Assembly (NCBI RefSeq): GCF_004570385.1
Contig: NZ_SPQL01000001.1
Span: forward strand, 465,336 to 529,335
Source of the DNA: Blastococcus sp. CT_GayMR19
GTDB taxonomy: Bacteria; Actinomycetota; Actinomycetes; Mycobacteriales; Geodermatophilaceae
Direction of reading: 5' to 3'
DNA: 64,000 nt
Shown here: piece after piece, positions 10,371 through 19,003 of the stretch
Position numbering within the stretch: the first letter of the stretch is position 1
Layout: each line of letters opens with the position of its first letter
Program-made: the position numbers and the translations under genes
Notes under the pieces: model-generated
The model's database searches: none
What the model was told of the DNA's origin: nothing
What the model saw: only the letters and a program-made list of their open reading frames with translations

Positions 10371-11024
10371 GTGATCGAGAACAATGCTGCGCCGTCCGCA
10401 TCGGGCCATTCGGACGCGCCGTGGTCCGGACCCGTTCCGGCGCGACCGCCGAAGACGCGCCGACCAGGTGGCCGCTGGGCCTTGGCGGTGGGCGCGCTCG
10501 TCGCCGGCCTGGTGCTCGGCGGTGCGACCGGCGCCAGCATGGCGCTCGCCTTGAGCGACCCCACGCGGTCCGATGAGTACCGCGGGCTCCAGGCGCAGGT
10601 CGATTTCCTGCAGGGTGAGGCACAAGAGCTCGAGGACCGCGCGCGCCGGGCCGACGGCCGTGCGACCAGCGCGGAGGCGAGCGCCAGTTCGGCGGTTGCG
10701 TCAGCGGACAGCCGGCAGGCTGCACTCGACCAGCGGGAGCAGGACATCGCCGGCCGCGAGCAGGCCGTTGCCGCTGTGGAGCAGCGGATCGCGGCAACCT
10801 CCATCGACGAGGGGACGTGGACGGTCGGCCGCGACGTCGAGCCGGGTACCTACACGACGGCCCAGGCAGTGACCGGGGACTGCTACTGGGCCATCACCCG
10901 CTCCGGCACCAACGGCGGCGACATCGTCCGGAACGACATCGTCAAGGGCGGCTTCCCAACCGTCACGCTGAGCGCGGGCCAGGACTTCACCAACAACCGG
11001 TGCGGGACCTTCGTCAAGCAGTGA
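10371..11024 (+). CDS. Membrane-anchored coiled-coil protein, unknown
   Basis: A 217-residue protein I cannot assign. A Pro-rich cytoplasmic N-terminus leads to one TM helix (LAVGALVAGLVLGGATGAS, about residues 38-57). A charged heptad region follows (FLQGEAQELEDRARRADGR to AVEQRIAATS, about residues 78-143). The extracytoplasmic C-terminal domain begins GTWTVGRDVEPGTYTT and has two Cys (DCYWAI, NNRCGTF) that could form a disulfide. Such tail domains occur in many actinobacterial surface lipoproteins of unknown role. The GTG start has GGGGAG 7 bases upstream. The next small membrane gene lies 56 bases downstream and probably shares its transcript. Confidence 0.75.
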   Translation: MIENNAAPSASGHSDAPWSGPVPARPPKTRRPGGRWALAVGALVAGLVLGGATGASMALALSDPTRSDEYRGLQAQVDFLQGEAQELEDRARRADGRATSAEASASSAVASADSRQAALDQREQDIAGREQAVAAVEQRIAATSIDEGTWTVGRDVEPGTYTTAQAVTGDCYWAITRSGTNGGDIVRNDIVKGGFPTVTLSAGQDFTNNRCGTFVKQ

Positions 11025-11080
11025 GCCGGAGGACCCGGACGCGCTTGCGCGCATTCCGGAACGAGTTCGAGGAGCAGTTC

Positions 11081-11533
11081 GTGATCATGGTCCGACGAGT
11101 GGGCGCTGCAGTCCTGGCCGTCGCTGCCTTCGCCGTCTGGTTTCTCCTGGCCCCCGACGAGCCCGTGATCCAGGCCCCGACACCCGTGAGCGACCGCAGC
11201 AGCGAGATCGACGCAGCGCTCTCCGCGTACGAGCTGAACAATGCCCGGACCCAGGGAGCCCCCCAGCAGGCGGTGGTGAACGGCTGGCTGGCCAAGGACC
11301 TGCTGACGACCATGGCCGAGCAGCAGAACGAGGCGCTCACCCGCGAAGCGGTGCCGCCGCCCGTGTTCACGAGCGACGACCGGATCCCTGCCCTGGCGGG
11401 CTTGCTCGTGCTCGGCCTCGCCCTGGCTCTCGTCACGTCGGAGCCGCGGACCGCGGACGCCGACCCGGACGCCGGCGTCCCCCGGGCGCAGCATGACCGC
11501 GAGCTCGCCGCCTGGACGCCGGAGAAGGGTTAG
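11081..11533 (+). CDS. Small two-TM membrane protein, unknown
   Basis: A 150-residue protein with a TM helix at each end (GAAVLAVAAFAVWFLLA near residue 10 and PALAGLLVLGLALALV near residue 110). Between them is a polar, probably extracytoplasmic domain of about 85 residues. The GTG at 11081 was chosen for GGAG 6 bases upstream; an ATG two codons later is equally possible. The same frame is open upstream across the preceding gene, but that stretch is a shadow. It probably forms a pair with the coiled-coil protein upstream. No family is recognised. Confidence 0.65.
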   Translation: MIMVRRVGAAVLAVAAFAVWFLLAPDEPVIQAPTPVSDRSSEIDAALSAYELNNARTQGAPQQAVVNGWLAKDLLTTMAEQQNEALTREAVPPPVFTSDDRIPALAGLLVLGLALALVTSEPRTADADPDAGVPRAQHDRELAAWTPEKG

Positions 11534-11604
11534 ACCCCGGCAGGAGCCAGCCTCGCCGGTCGCCTTGACGCCGGCCCAGTGCTGTCCGGGATGCGTCTAC
11601 CGGA

Positions 11605-12495
11605 CTACGCGTCCGGGGACAGGTCGGACTCGTCGTCGTCCGGCTGCCGCCAGAAGGGCGCCACCACGATGCCGACCGCGCCCGGGCCGACGTGCGCCCC
11701 GATCGCGGGCCCGAGCTCGCTGACGTGCAGCTCCCGCAGGGACGGCAGGCGGTCCCGGAGTTCCGTGGCCAGCCGCTCGGCGCGCTCGGCAGCGGCGAGG
11801 TGGTGCACCGCCACCGAGACGGGTCCCGGGCCGGCCGCCTCCACGGCCCGCTGGACGAGCCGGTTCAGGGCACGGGCGGTGGTCCGGACCTTCTCCAGCG
11901 GGACCACCCGACCGTCCAGGACGTGGAGCACCGGCTTGACGGCGAGGGCCGAACCGAGGATCGCGGCTGCCGCTCCGATACGGCCACCTCGGCGCAGGTG
12001 CTCGAGGGTGTCGACGACGAACATCGTCCGGGTCGCGGCCGCCATCTCCCGAGCTGTCCGCGCCACCGCGGCGGCCCCCGCCCCGGCGGCGGCGGAGCGG
12101 GCGGCCGCGAGCACCGCGAAGCCGTTGCCCATCGCCGCCGACCGCGAGTCCACGACCGTCACGATGTGCTCGCCGACCTGCGAGGCCGCCAGCCGCGCCG
12201 CGTCCCAGGTGCCGGACAGCTCGGAGGACAGATGGATGGACACGAGGCTGTCGGCCCCCGCGTCCAGCGCGCGACGGTAGGCCGCGACGAAGTCGCCCGG
12301 CGTCGGCCGGGAGGTGGAGACCGTCTGCCCACGGGCCGACAGCACGCGCGCCACGTCGTCGGGCCCGATGTCCTGGCCCTCGCGGCCCGAACGGCCGGCC
12401 AGCACCACGTACAGCGGAACGACGTGGATGCCGTAGCCCTCGACCAGATCCGGGGGGAGATATGCCGCCGAATCGGTGATGACGGCGACGGACAC
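11605..12495 (-). CDS. DegV-family fatty-acid-binding protein
   Basis: A 296-residue cytosolic protein of the DegV (FakB-like) family, which binds a fatty acid for presentation to a FakA-type kinase. Family marks are the N-terminal VAVITDSAAYLP, the STSRPTPGDF loop with the lipid-contacting Thr-Ser, IHLSSELSGTWDAA and the Gly-rich end. It starts at GTG 12495. No fakA gene is visible nearby. It is convergent with the small membrane gene and co-directional with the phosphatase-rsfS-nadD set, separated by 60 bases. Confidence 0.9.
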   Translation of the reverse strand: MSVAVITDSAAYLPPDLVEGYGIHVVPLYVVLAGRSGREGQDIGPDDVARVLSARGQTVSTSRPTPGDFVAAYRRALDAGADSLVSIHLSSELSGTWDAARLAASQVGEHIVTVVDSRSAAMGNGFAVLAAARSAAAGAGAAAVARTAREMAAATRTMFVVDTLEHLRRGGRIGAAAAILGSALAVKPVLHVLDGRVVPLEKVRTTARALNRLVQRAVEAAGPGPVSVAVHHLAAAERAERLATELRDRLPSLRELHVSELGPAIGAHVGPGAVGIVVAPFWRQPDDDESDLSPDA

Positions 12496-12555
12496 CCGGC
12501 GAGGTTAGCGCCCGCCTCCGGGACCCCAGCGATCGCGAGGACAGGCGGCGTCGGG

Positions 12556-13308
12556 TCAGAGAACGGCGTCGGCGTCCGCGGCGGGCACCCGATCAGCGCC
12601 CTCGGGCCGGCCGCCCGCCGACGACGACGCGGGCGCCGGCTCCCTCGCCCCGTCGACCCGGCCGTCCGAGGCGGGCACGGCCGAGACGTTGTGCCGCAGC
12701 AGACGCCAGCGCCCGCCCTGGGTGACGAGCTCGCTCCACGCACAGTTGTCCAGCGCACCGAACGCTCGACGGTGCTCGGGGCCGAGGCCGAGGAGGCGTT
12801 CGAGGAGGCGCCCGGCTGTCCCGCCGTGCGTGACGACGACCGCCACCGATGCCTCCGGCAGGTCCACCAGGGCCGCCAGCGCGCGCTCGGCAACGGCGGC
12901 GGACTCCTCGCCGCCGCGGCCCAGCACGGGCCGGCCGGCGATCCAGTCCGCGTACTGGTCCGGGTACCGCTCGGCCACCTCGGCGCGGGTCAGTCCCTCC
13001 CAGCAGCCCATGCCGTGCTCCCGCAGCCGGCGGTCCAGGCGCAGCGGCACGCCCAGCAGGCCGGTGAGCACCCTCGCGGTCTGCACCGTGCGATCGAGGT
13101 CGCTGGAGACGACGACCGAGCTCTCCGGGTCGAGCCCGGCAGTGACGGCGAGGCGGGCCGCCGCGACCGCGGCCTCCCGATGCCCGTCAGCGTCGAGCGG
13201 CGGGTCGAGCTGGCCCTGGAAGCGGCCGGCAGCGTTCCACTCGGTCCGGCCGTGCCGCCACAGCACCAGCCGCGGCACCGGGAGCACGGGCAGGGTGGAG
13301 CTGGTCAC
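12556..13308 (-). CDS. Histidine phosphatase superfamily enzyme
   Basis: A 250-residue enzyme of the phosphoglycerate-mutase-like fold. The catalytic RHG is at residues 18-20 (LVLWRHGRTEWN), the second Arg lies in SSDLDRTVQTA and the second His in VVVTHGGTAGRL, completing the two-His core. The GTG start overlaps the rsfS stop by 4 bases (GTGA), so it is translationally coupled. The rsfS-phosphatase order is common in actinobacteria, where the protein is often called a mutase although the substrate is usually unknown (glucosyl-3-phosphoglycerate phosphatase is one proven relative). The C-terminal 35 residues are Ala/Pro-rich and probably disordered. Confidence 0.9.
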   Translation of the reverse strand: MTSSTLPVLPVPRLVLWRHGRTEWNAAGRFQGQLDPPLDADGHREAAVAAARLAVTAGLDPESSVVVSSDLDRTVQTARVLTGLLGVPLRLDRRLREHGMGCWEGLTRAEVAERYPDQYADWIAGRPVLGRGGEESAAVAERALAALVDLPEASVAVVVTHGGTAGRLLERLLGLGPEHRRAFGALDNCAWSELVTQGGRWRLLRHNVSAVPASDGRVDGAREPAPASSSAGGRPEGADRVPAADADAVL

Positions 13309-13715
13309 GGTCCGGCCGTCTCCTCGGCGGACGGGACGGCATCGGCGGTTGCGGGGCCACGGTCGGTGAACGGGATGGTCGGGCAGTCCTTCCACAGGCG
13401 CTCGAGGGCGTAGTACGCGCGCTCCTCCGCATGCTGCACGTGCACGACCACGTCGACGAAGTCGAGCAGGACCCAGCGGGCCTCGGCGAGACCCTCACGC
13501 CGGACCGGCTTGATGCCGTGCCCGCGCAGGCGTTCCTCCACCTCGTCGACGATGGCCTGCACCTGGCGTTCGCTGGGTGCCGCGGCCAGGACGAAGGCGT
13601 CGGTGATGGCAAGACGGTCGCTCACGTCGACGATGGAGACGTCCGTGGCGAGCTTGTCCGCAGCCGCCTGAGCGGCGAGCAGCGCGGTTTCCCGCGCCTC
13701 GGCCGAGGCGGTCAT
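13305..13715 (-). CDS. rsfS: Ribosomal silencing factor RsfS
   Basis: A 136-residue RsfS (DUF143/Iojap) protein that binds L14 on the 50S subunit and blocks subunit joining in starvation. Core family sequence is visible: [31 protein letters not shown] and [21 protein letters not shown] precedes the ATG at 13715. The start overlaps the nadD stop (ATGA) and the stop overlaps the phosphatase start (GTGA), giving a tightly coupled nadD-rsfS-phosphatase operon. An alternative longer frame extends into nadD but has no homologous content. Confidence 0.96.
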   Translation of the reverse strand: MTASAEARETALLAAQAAADKLATDVSIVDVSDRLAITDAFVLAAAPSERQVQAIVDEVEERLRGHGIKPVRREGLAEARWVLLDFVDVVVHVQHAEERAYYALERLWKDCPTIPFTDRGPATADAVPSAEETAGP

Positions 13716-14368
13716 CGGGGTACCTCCTGGAGATGGGTGTCGGGCGGTCGGTGGTCGGGTGCCCGGGCGGGCCCGCGGGTGCCACCGCGGTAGAGCCCGC
13801 GCTTCTCGATGTACTGGACGACGCCGTCGGGCACGAGGTACCAGACCGGCATCCCCCTCCCGACCCGCTCGCGGCAGTCGGTGGAGCTGATCGCCATCGC
13901 GGGCACCTCCACCAGACTGACCACGCCCTCCGGCAGGTGCGAGTCGGCGAGATGGAAACCCGGTCGGGTCACGCCGATGAAGTGGGCCAAGTCGAACAGC
14001 TGGGCGTTGTCCCGCCAGCTGACGATCTGGGCCAGCGCGTCGGCGCCCGTGATGAAGAACAGCTCGGCCTCCGGGCGCAGCCGCCGGAGATCGGTGAGCG
14101 TGTCGATCGTGTAGGTCGGGCCGCCCCGGTCGACGTCCACCCGGCTGACGGAGAACCGCGGGTTGGACGCCGTGGCGATCACCGTCATGAGGTAGCGGTC
14201 CTCGGGAGGGCTGACCTCCCGCTCGGTCTTCTGCCACGGCTGACCGGTCGGCACGAAGACGACCTCGTCGAGGCCGAACAGCCCGGCGACCTCGCTCGCG
14301 GCGACCAGGTGACCGTGGTGGATGGGATCGAACGTCCCGCCCATCACGCCGACCCGGCCACCTGCCAT
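13712..14368 (-). CDS. nadD: Nicotinate-mononucleotide adenylyltransferase NadD
   Basis: A 218-residue enzyme of NAD synthesis that joins NaMN and ATP to form deamido-NAD. The nucleotidyltransferase motif [11 protein letters not shown] spans residues 10-20. The C-terminal [10 protein letters not shown] is the family ISSTxxR signature. The start is ATG 14368 with a weak ribosome binding site. It heads the operon with rsfS. The upstream 460 bases contain a tandem repeat instead of the usual obg/proA genes. Confidence 0.96.
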   Translation of the reverse strand: MAGGRVGVMGGTFDPIHHGHLVAASEVAGLFGLDEVVFVPTGQPWQKTEREVSPPEDRYLMTVIATASNPRFSVSRVDVDRGGPTYTIDTLTDLRRLRPEAELFFITGADALAQIVSWRDNAQLFDLAHFIGVTRPGFHLADSHLPEGVVSLVEVPAMAISSTDCRERVGRGMPVWYLVPDGVVQYIEKRGLYRGGTRGPARAPDHRPPDTHLQEVPR

Positions 14369-14830
14369 CGCCGGAGCCTATCGGTGCCGGCCGGAGCCGG
14401 TCCGTGAGGACCGGCTCCGGCCGGCAGATCCGGGTACCCCCGACCCTGAGCCGGGCCGACCCCATCCGGCGACCGGCTCCCCCGTGCAGCCGGTCGCACC
14501 CCGTCCGCGGCATTGCGGAGGCGGAGCTGATGCGGGAAGGAATGCCAGCACCGCCATGACAACGGCATGGAACGAGTTCGGTTACGGCTCAGCCCCGAAA
14601 CTTGCGAAAAAGAGGTCCCACCGGCCCCCCGGGCAACAGAACGGCGCGTCCGGCGGCGCCGGCCGGGCGGATCCACGCGCGGACGACCGCCGGAGCGCCC
14701 TGTCGAGGAAGCGCCCTGTCGAGGAAGCGCCCTGTCGAGGAAGCGCCCTGTCGACGAAGCGCCCTGTCGACGAAGCGCCGTGTCGACACCGGATTCCCGT
14801 GTCGACACCGGAAGCGAGCCGGTCAGCCGC
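14369..14830. other. Intergenic stretch with repeats
   Basis: This 462-base gap between the VWA gene stop and nadD, both on the minus strand, has no supported gene. It contains a local AT-richer tract near 14595-14620 that could hold the nadD promoter and a six-copy 16-bp tandem repeat. Two spaced copies of CGTGTCGACACCGGA follow (14779-14793 and 14798-14812), each containing the palindrome TGTCGACA. Open frames here simply follow the repeat. Confidence 0.5.
14692..14787. repeat. 16-bp tandem repeat, six copies
   Basis: Six head-to-tail copies of GAAGCGCCCTGTCGAG lie without spacers. Copy 1 begins GGAG, copies 4-6 end in GAC, and copy 6 has one internal C-to-G change. The gradient of changes from one side suggests slippage expansion. 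It lies 44 bases downstream of the VWA gene stop. Confidence 0.9.
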
Positions 14831-16258
14831 TCACAGCGTGGTGACGAAGTCGGCGAGCTGGGCCGCGTTGCGGCACTCGACCATGTCCATCACCTCGCCG
14901 TACCGATCGGCCGCCGAGTCGCCGCTCCCCCACATCCGCCGCGGCTCGGGATTGAGCCAGTGCGCCGACCGCGACCGCCGGACCAGGTCGGCGAGGACCG
15001 GCAGGCCCGCCGGCCGGTAGTTCGTCCGACCGTCACCGAGCACGAGCAGCGACGTCTTCGGGCCGATCGCCGAGGCCCACCGGTCGGCGAACACCTCGAA
15101 GGCGGTGCCGTAGTCGCTGTGCCCGTCGAAGCCGACGACGTCGGCCTCCCGGCCGATCCGCGCCACGGCGTCGACGACGTCGGCGCCGGGCCGGAAGAAG
15201 CGGGTGACCTCGTCGGTGGTGTCGACGAACGCGAACGCCCGCACGCCGGTGAAGTGCTCGCGCAGCGCCTGCGTGAGCATGAGGGTGAAGTGGCTGAACC
15301 CGGCCACCGAGCCGCTCACGTCGCAGAGCACGACCAGCTCCGGCTTGTGCACCTTCCGCGGCCGGTGGTGGGTCACCACCGGCACCCCACCCGTGCCCAG
15401 CGACGCCCGCACCGTCTTGCGGAAGTCGAGCCGGCCCTCGCGTCCGAGCCGCCGGCGGGCGGACAGGCGCACCGCGAGCCGGCGGGCGAGCGGCGCCACG
15501 GCCCGCCGCAGCTCCGCGAGGTCCGAGGCCTGGGCACGGAGGAAGTCCACCTGGTCGGCCAGCGGCCGGATCGCGTTCTTGGCGACCTTCTCCCGCCCCT
15601 TCTCCGCGGCCGTCCGCCGGCGCACCTCGGCCTCGATCGCGGCCCGGAACGCGGTCAGCCGCTCCCGCACGGTCTGCCGGGCCACCTGCTCGGCCAGCCC
15701 GCCGCGGTCGCCCTCAGCGAGCAGCCCCGCGAGCAACTGCGCGACCAGCGTGTCCGGCGACAGCGCCCGCAGCACGCGGTAGCTGAAGAACGACTGCCCG
15801 GACGGCGAGGGCTGACCCCGGCCCAGCCGGTCGACCGCCTCGCGCGCGAACCTCCGCAGCGCCTCCGGGTCTCCGTCCATCAGCAGGCGGAGCAGCTGCG
15901 CGCGCATGAGCTCGGACAGGTCGGCGTCGTCGGACCCCGGCACGTCCAGCGTCGAGCTCCGCCGTTCCGCCGCCTCGCCGGCGTCGCCGTCGTCCGACGA
16001 CGCCGCCGGCCGGTCCGACAACGGCCACCACAGGTCGAACAGGACGTCGTACGTCGGTCGCTGCGCGGCCCGCTGCAGCAGCACCGCCGCCAGCCCGTGC
16101 CGCAACTGCTCCCGCTCCAGCAGGTCGACGACGGTGAGGATCTCCGCGGCGTCCACGGCCTGGCTGATCCCGACCGGGATGCCGGCCTCCCGCACCGCGC
16201 GGACGAACCCGTCGAGGTGCCCGGCCAGTCCGCCGGTGGCAGCAGCCGAGGCGGTCAT
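14831..16258 (-). CDS. VWA-domain protein, CoxE-like
   Basis: A 475-residue cytosolic protein. The N-terminal half is helical, and the C-terminal von Willebrand factor A domain has the metal site DVSGS (near residue 310), a conserved Thr in FVDTTDEV and Asp in LGDGRTN. CoxE-like proteins work with a MoxR ATPase as a chaperone pair that inserts metal or remodels a partner enzyme, classically CO dehydrogenase. The MoxR gene is immediately upstream with a 1-base TGATG overlap. No CO dehydrogenase gene is in the window, so the client is unknown. Confidence 0.9.
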   Translation of the reverse strand: MTASAAATGGLAGHLDGFVRAVREAGIPVGISQAVDAAEILTVVDLLEREQLRHGLAAVLLQRAAQRPTYDVLFDLWWPLSDRPAASSDDGDAGEAAERRSSTLDVPGSDDADLSELMRAQLLRLLMDGDPEALRRFAREAVDRLGRGQPSPSGQSFFSYRVLRALSPDTLVAQLLAGLLAEGDRGGLAEQVARQTVRERLTAFRAAIEAEVRRRTAAEKGREKVAKNAIRPLADQVDFLRAQASDLAELRRAVAPLARRLAVRLSARRRLGREGRLDFRKTVRASLGTGGVPVVTHHRPRKVHKPELVVLCDVSGSVAGFSHFTLMLTQALREHFTGVRAFAFVDTTDEVTRFFRPGADVVDAVARIGREADVVGFDGHSDYGTAFEVFADRWASAIGPKTSLLVLGDGRTNYRPAGLPVLADLVRRSRSAHWLNPEPRRMWGSGDSAADRYGEVMDMVECRNAAQLADFVTTL

Positions 16259-17145
16259 CAGTTGAGCCGGAGCTCGGCCGCGGCGCGGACCTGGTCGCTG
16301 GCGTGCTTGAGGACGACGCCGAGGGTCGACCGCATCGCCGGCTCGTCGAGCGTGTCCAGGCCCAGCTCCAGCAGGGTCTGCGCCCAGTCGAGGGTCTCGG
16401 AGATGGACGGTGACTTCTTCAGCTCCAGCGCACGCAACGCCCGCACCGTCCGGACCAGCTGGTCGGCCAGGCCCGGCGCGAGGTCGGGCACCCGGGACAG
16501 CACGATCTCCCGCTCCCGCTCGGCCGACGGGTAGTCCAGCGCCAGGTACAGGCAGCGCCGCTTCAGCGCCTCGGACAGCTCACGGGTGGCGTTCGAGGTG
16601 AGCACCACCATGGGACGGCGCTCAGCGGTGATCGTACCGAGCTCGGGGATGGTCACCTGGAAGTCCGACAGCACCTCCAGCAGCAGACCCTCGACCTCGA
16701 CGTCGGCCTTGTCGGTCTCGTCGACGAGCAGCACGGTCGGGTCGGTGCGCCGGATCGCCGTCAGCAGCGGGCGGGAGAGCAGGAACTCCTCGCCGAAGAT
16801 GTCGTCGTGGACGGTGTCCCAGTCCGCGCCGTCGGTCCCCTGCGACGCCTGGATCCGCAGCAGCTGCTTCTTGTAGTTCCACTCGTAGAGCGCCCGCGCC
16901 TCGTCCAGGCCCTCGTAGCACTGCAGCCGGATCAGCTCCGAACCCGTCGCCGTCGCCAACGCCTTGGCCAGCTCCGTCTTGCCCGTGCCGGCCGGCCCCT
17001 CGACCAGCAGGGGCTTGGCGAGCCGGTCGGCGAGGAAGACCGTCGTGGCGATCTGGGCGTCGGGCAGGTACCCGGCGGTCGACAGCCGCTTGCTGACGTC
17101 CGCGACCGAGGAGAACTGCGGGGACTGCGACGGCGGGCGGGGCAA
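16258..17145 (-). CDS. MoxR-family AAA+ ATPase
   Basis: A 295-residue AAA+ protein with Walker A GPAGTGKTE (residues 50-58), Walker B LLVDETD (near residue 143), sensor 1 VVLTSNATRELSEAL and an arginine-finger region RRCLYLALDYPS. The start is a TTG at 17145, supported by GAGGAG at normal spacing; no ATG or GTG is available before the conserved part. It is predicted to act as the motor for the VWA protein encoded downstream (1-base overlap). It follows proA by 24 bases and may be cotranscribed with it. Confidence 0.93.
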   Translation of the reverse strand: MPRPPSQSPQFSSVADVSKRLSTAGYLPDAQIATTVFLADRLAKPLLVEGPAGTGKTELAKALATATGSELIRLQCYEGLDEARALYEWNYKKQLLRIQASQGTDGADWDTVHDDIFGEEFLLSRPLLTAIRRTDPTVLLVDETDKADVEVEGLLLEVLSDFQVTIPELGTITAERRPMVVLTSNATRELSEALKRRCLYLALDYPSAEREREIVLSRVPDLAPGLADQLVRTVRALRALELKKSPSISETLDWAQTLLELGLDTLDEPAMRSTLGVVLKHASDQVRAAAELRLN

Positions 17146-17169
17146 TGCGGCTCCTCGTACAGGGCGGGG

Positions 17170-18423
17170 TCAGCGGGTGTGACCGTTGCCGGTCACGACG
17201 TACGTCGTGGAGGTCAGCTCGGGCAGGCCGAGGGGCCCGCGCGCATGCAGCTTCTGGGTGGAGATGCCGATCTCGGCGCCGAAACCGAACTCGCCACCGT
17301 CGGTGAACCGGGTCGAGGCGTTGACCAGCACGGCGGCCGCGTCGACACCGGCGGTGAAGTCGGCGATCGCGGTCGCGGAGTCGGTGACGATCGCCTCGCT
17401 GTGGCCGCTCCCCCACCGCGCGATGTGCTCCAGCGCGGCCGGCAGGTCATCGACCACGCGCACGGCCATGTCCATCGACAGGTACTCCGTCGCCCAGTCC
17501 TCATCGGTCGCCGGGACGACGGCGTCGTGCGCGGACCGCGAGGCGTCGTCCCCGTGCAGGGTCACGCCCGCGTCGGCCAGGGCGGCGAGCAGCCGGGGCA
17601 GGAAGGGGACGTCGCGGTGCACGAGCAGCGTCTCGGCGGAGTTGCACACGCTCACGCGGTGGGTCTTGGAGTTGAGCACGATCGCCTCGGCCATCGCGGG
17701 GTCGGCGGAGGCGTCGACGTAGACGTGGCAGTTGCCGACCCCGGTCTCGATCACCGGCACGGTCGCCTCGCGCACGACCCGCTCGATCAGCGACGCCCCA
17801 CCTCGTGGGATGACGACGTCGACCACGCCGCGGGCGCCCAGCAGCTCCCCCACCGATGCGCGGTCGGCCGGCAGCAGCTCGACGAAGCCCTCCGGCAGGC
17901 CGGCCTTCGTCCCCGCCTCGGTCAGGACGGCGACCAGGGCGGTGTTGGTGCCGAACGCCGACGCCGAGCCCCGCAGCAGCGCCGCGTTCCCGCTCTTCAG
18001 GCACAGCCCGGTCGCGTCGACGGTGACGTTGGGCCGGGCCTCGTAGACGATCCCCACGACGCCCATCGGCACCCGCACCTGGCGCAGCTGCAGGCCGGTG
18101 GCCAGCCGGGAGCCGCGGACGACGTCGCCCACCGGGTCGGGCAGGGCGATCAGCTGGCGGAGCGCCTCGGCAACCCCGGCCACGCGGGCGGCGTCCAGGC
18201 GGAGCCGGTCGAGCACGGACTCGGGCGTTCCCGCGGCAGCGGCGGCCTCGACGTCGGCGGCGTTGGCGGCCAGCACCTCCTCGGTGCGCTCGACCAGCGC
18301 GTCGGCCATCGCCGCGAGTGCGGCGTCCTTGGTGTCGGTGGGCAGGGTGCGCAGCACCCGGGCGGCCGCCCGCGCGCGCAGCGCGGCGGCACCGATCAGC
18401 GGCAGGTCTGCGACGTCGGACAC
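17170..18423 (-). CDS. proA: Gamma-glutamyl phosphate reductase
   Basis: A 417-residue NADPH-dependent enzyme, the second step of proline synthesis, making glutamate semialdehyde. It has the aldehyde-dehydrogenase-like fold with [18 protein letters not shown] and the catalytic Cys in [16 protein letters not shown] 18423 was chosen because it gives the family length and MSDVADLPL; an upstream extension would overlap the MarR gene. In many actinobacteria proA directly follows proB. Here five genes' worth of sequence (18.4-20.5 kb) separates them. Confidence 0.96.
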   Translation of the reverse strand: MSDVADLPLIGAAALRARAAARVLRTLPTDTKDAALAAMADALVERTEEVLAANAADVEAAAAAGTPESVLDRLRLDAARVAGVAEALRQLIALPDPVGDVVRGSRLATGLQLRQVRVPMGVVGIVYEARPNVTVDATGLCLKSGNAALLRGSASAFGTNTALVAVLTEAGTKAGLPEGFVELLPADRASVGELLGARGVVDVVIPRGGASLIERVVREATVPVIETGVGNCHVYVDASADPAMAEAIVLNSKTHRVSVCNSAETLLVHRDVPFLPRLLAALADAGVTLHGDDASRSAHDAVVPATDEDWATEYLSMDMAVRVVDDLPAALEHIARWGSGHSEAIVTDSATAIADFTAGVDAAAVLVNASTRFTDGGEFGFGAEIGISTQKLHARGPLGLPELTSTTYVVTGNGHTR

Positions 18424-18484
18424 GTCCGCGAGGGTACGCGGGCGGACGGGCTCGTCCCGAGCCTCCGCGACGGACGGGACCCGG

Positions 18485-18931
18485 TCAGGCGTAAGGATCG
18501 GTGATCTCCCGCAGCCGCTCGAGCGCCGCTCGCAGCTGGCCGGCGGCCTTCGCACCGAGGTACGCGGTCCACTCCGCCTCGACCTCGGCTTCCACCTTCC
18601 GCGCCAGCGCGACGACAGCCTCCCCGCGGCCGGCCATCTGCACGAGGCGCGCGCGTGCGTCGGTCGGGTCGGGCACGCGGCGGACGTACCCGGCCCGCTC
18701 CAGCTGGTCGACCAGGTGACCAGCGGTCTGCTTGGTGACCAGCGCCTGCTCGGCGAGGTCGGTGAGCCGGGTGCCGTGAGGGCCGATACGCGCGGCGATG
18801 CGGCCCTGGGCGGGGGTGATGTCGTCGAAGCCGGCCGCGGCCAGGGCCGCGAACAGGCGGGTCTCCATGGCCCTGGACGGGTAGAAGCACAGCAGGCCCA
18901 GGTTCTGTCGCTCCGCCGGATCCTCGGTCAC
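18485..18931 (-). CDS. MarR-family transcriptional regulator
   Basis: A 148-residue winged-helix regulator. The recognition region is [20 protein letters not shown], followed by the wing [19 protein letters not shown], then a C-terminal dimerisation helix. It starts at GTG 18931 and is transcribed away from a two-gene unit with a 72-base spacer holding a near-perfect 12-bp inverted repeat. It probably represses itself and the divergent unit, in the usual MarR arrangement. The ligand is unknown. Confidence 0.9.
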   Translation of the reverse strand: MTEDPAERQNLGLLCFYPSRAMETRLFAALAAAGFDDITPAQGRIAARIGPHGTRLTDLAEQALVTKQTAGHLVDQLERAGYVRRVPDPTDARARLVQMAGRGEAVVALARKVEAEVEAEWTAYLGAKAAGQLRAALERLREITDPYA

Positions 18932-18951
18932 GTGACCCCTTGACGATGGTC

Positions 18952-18982
18952 AGATGCTCTGACGAAAATAGTCAGTGCATCT
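18952..18982. promoter_or_regulatory. Probable MarR operator
   Basis: Arms AGATGCTCTGAC (18952-18963) and GTCAGTGCATCT (18971-18982) are inverted repeats with one mismatch and a 7-base AT-rich centre (GAAAATA). The site is midway in the divergent promoter region between the MarR gene and the DinB-like gene. Its arm size is typical for a dimeric winged-helix repressor. Confidence 0.7.
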
Positions 18983-19003
18983 TACCAATCGCGGAGAGAC
19001 GTC

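Noticed and set aside
14692..14787. CRISPR array
   Set aside because: The 16-bp units are contiguous with no unique spacers, and no cas gene is present.
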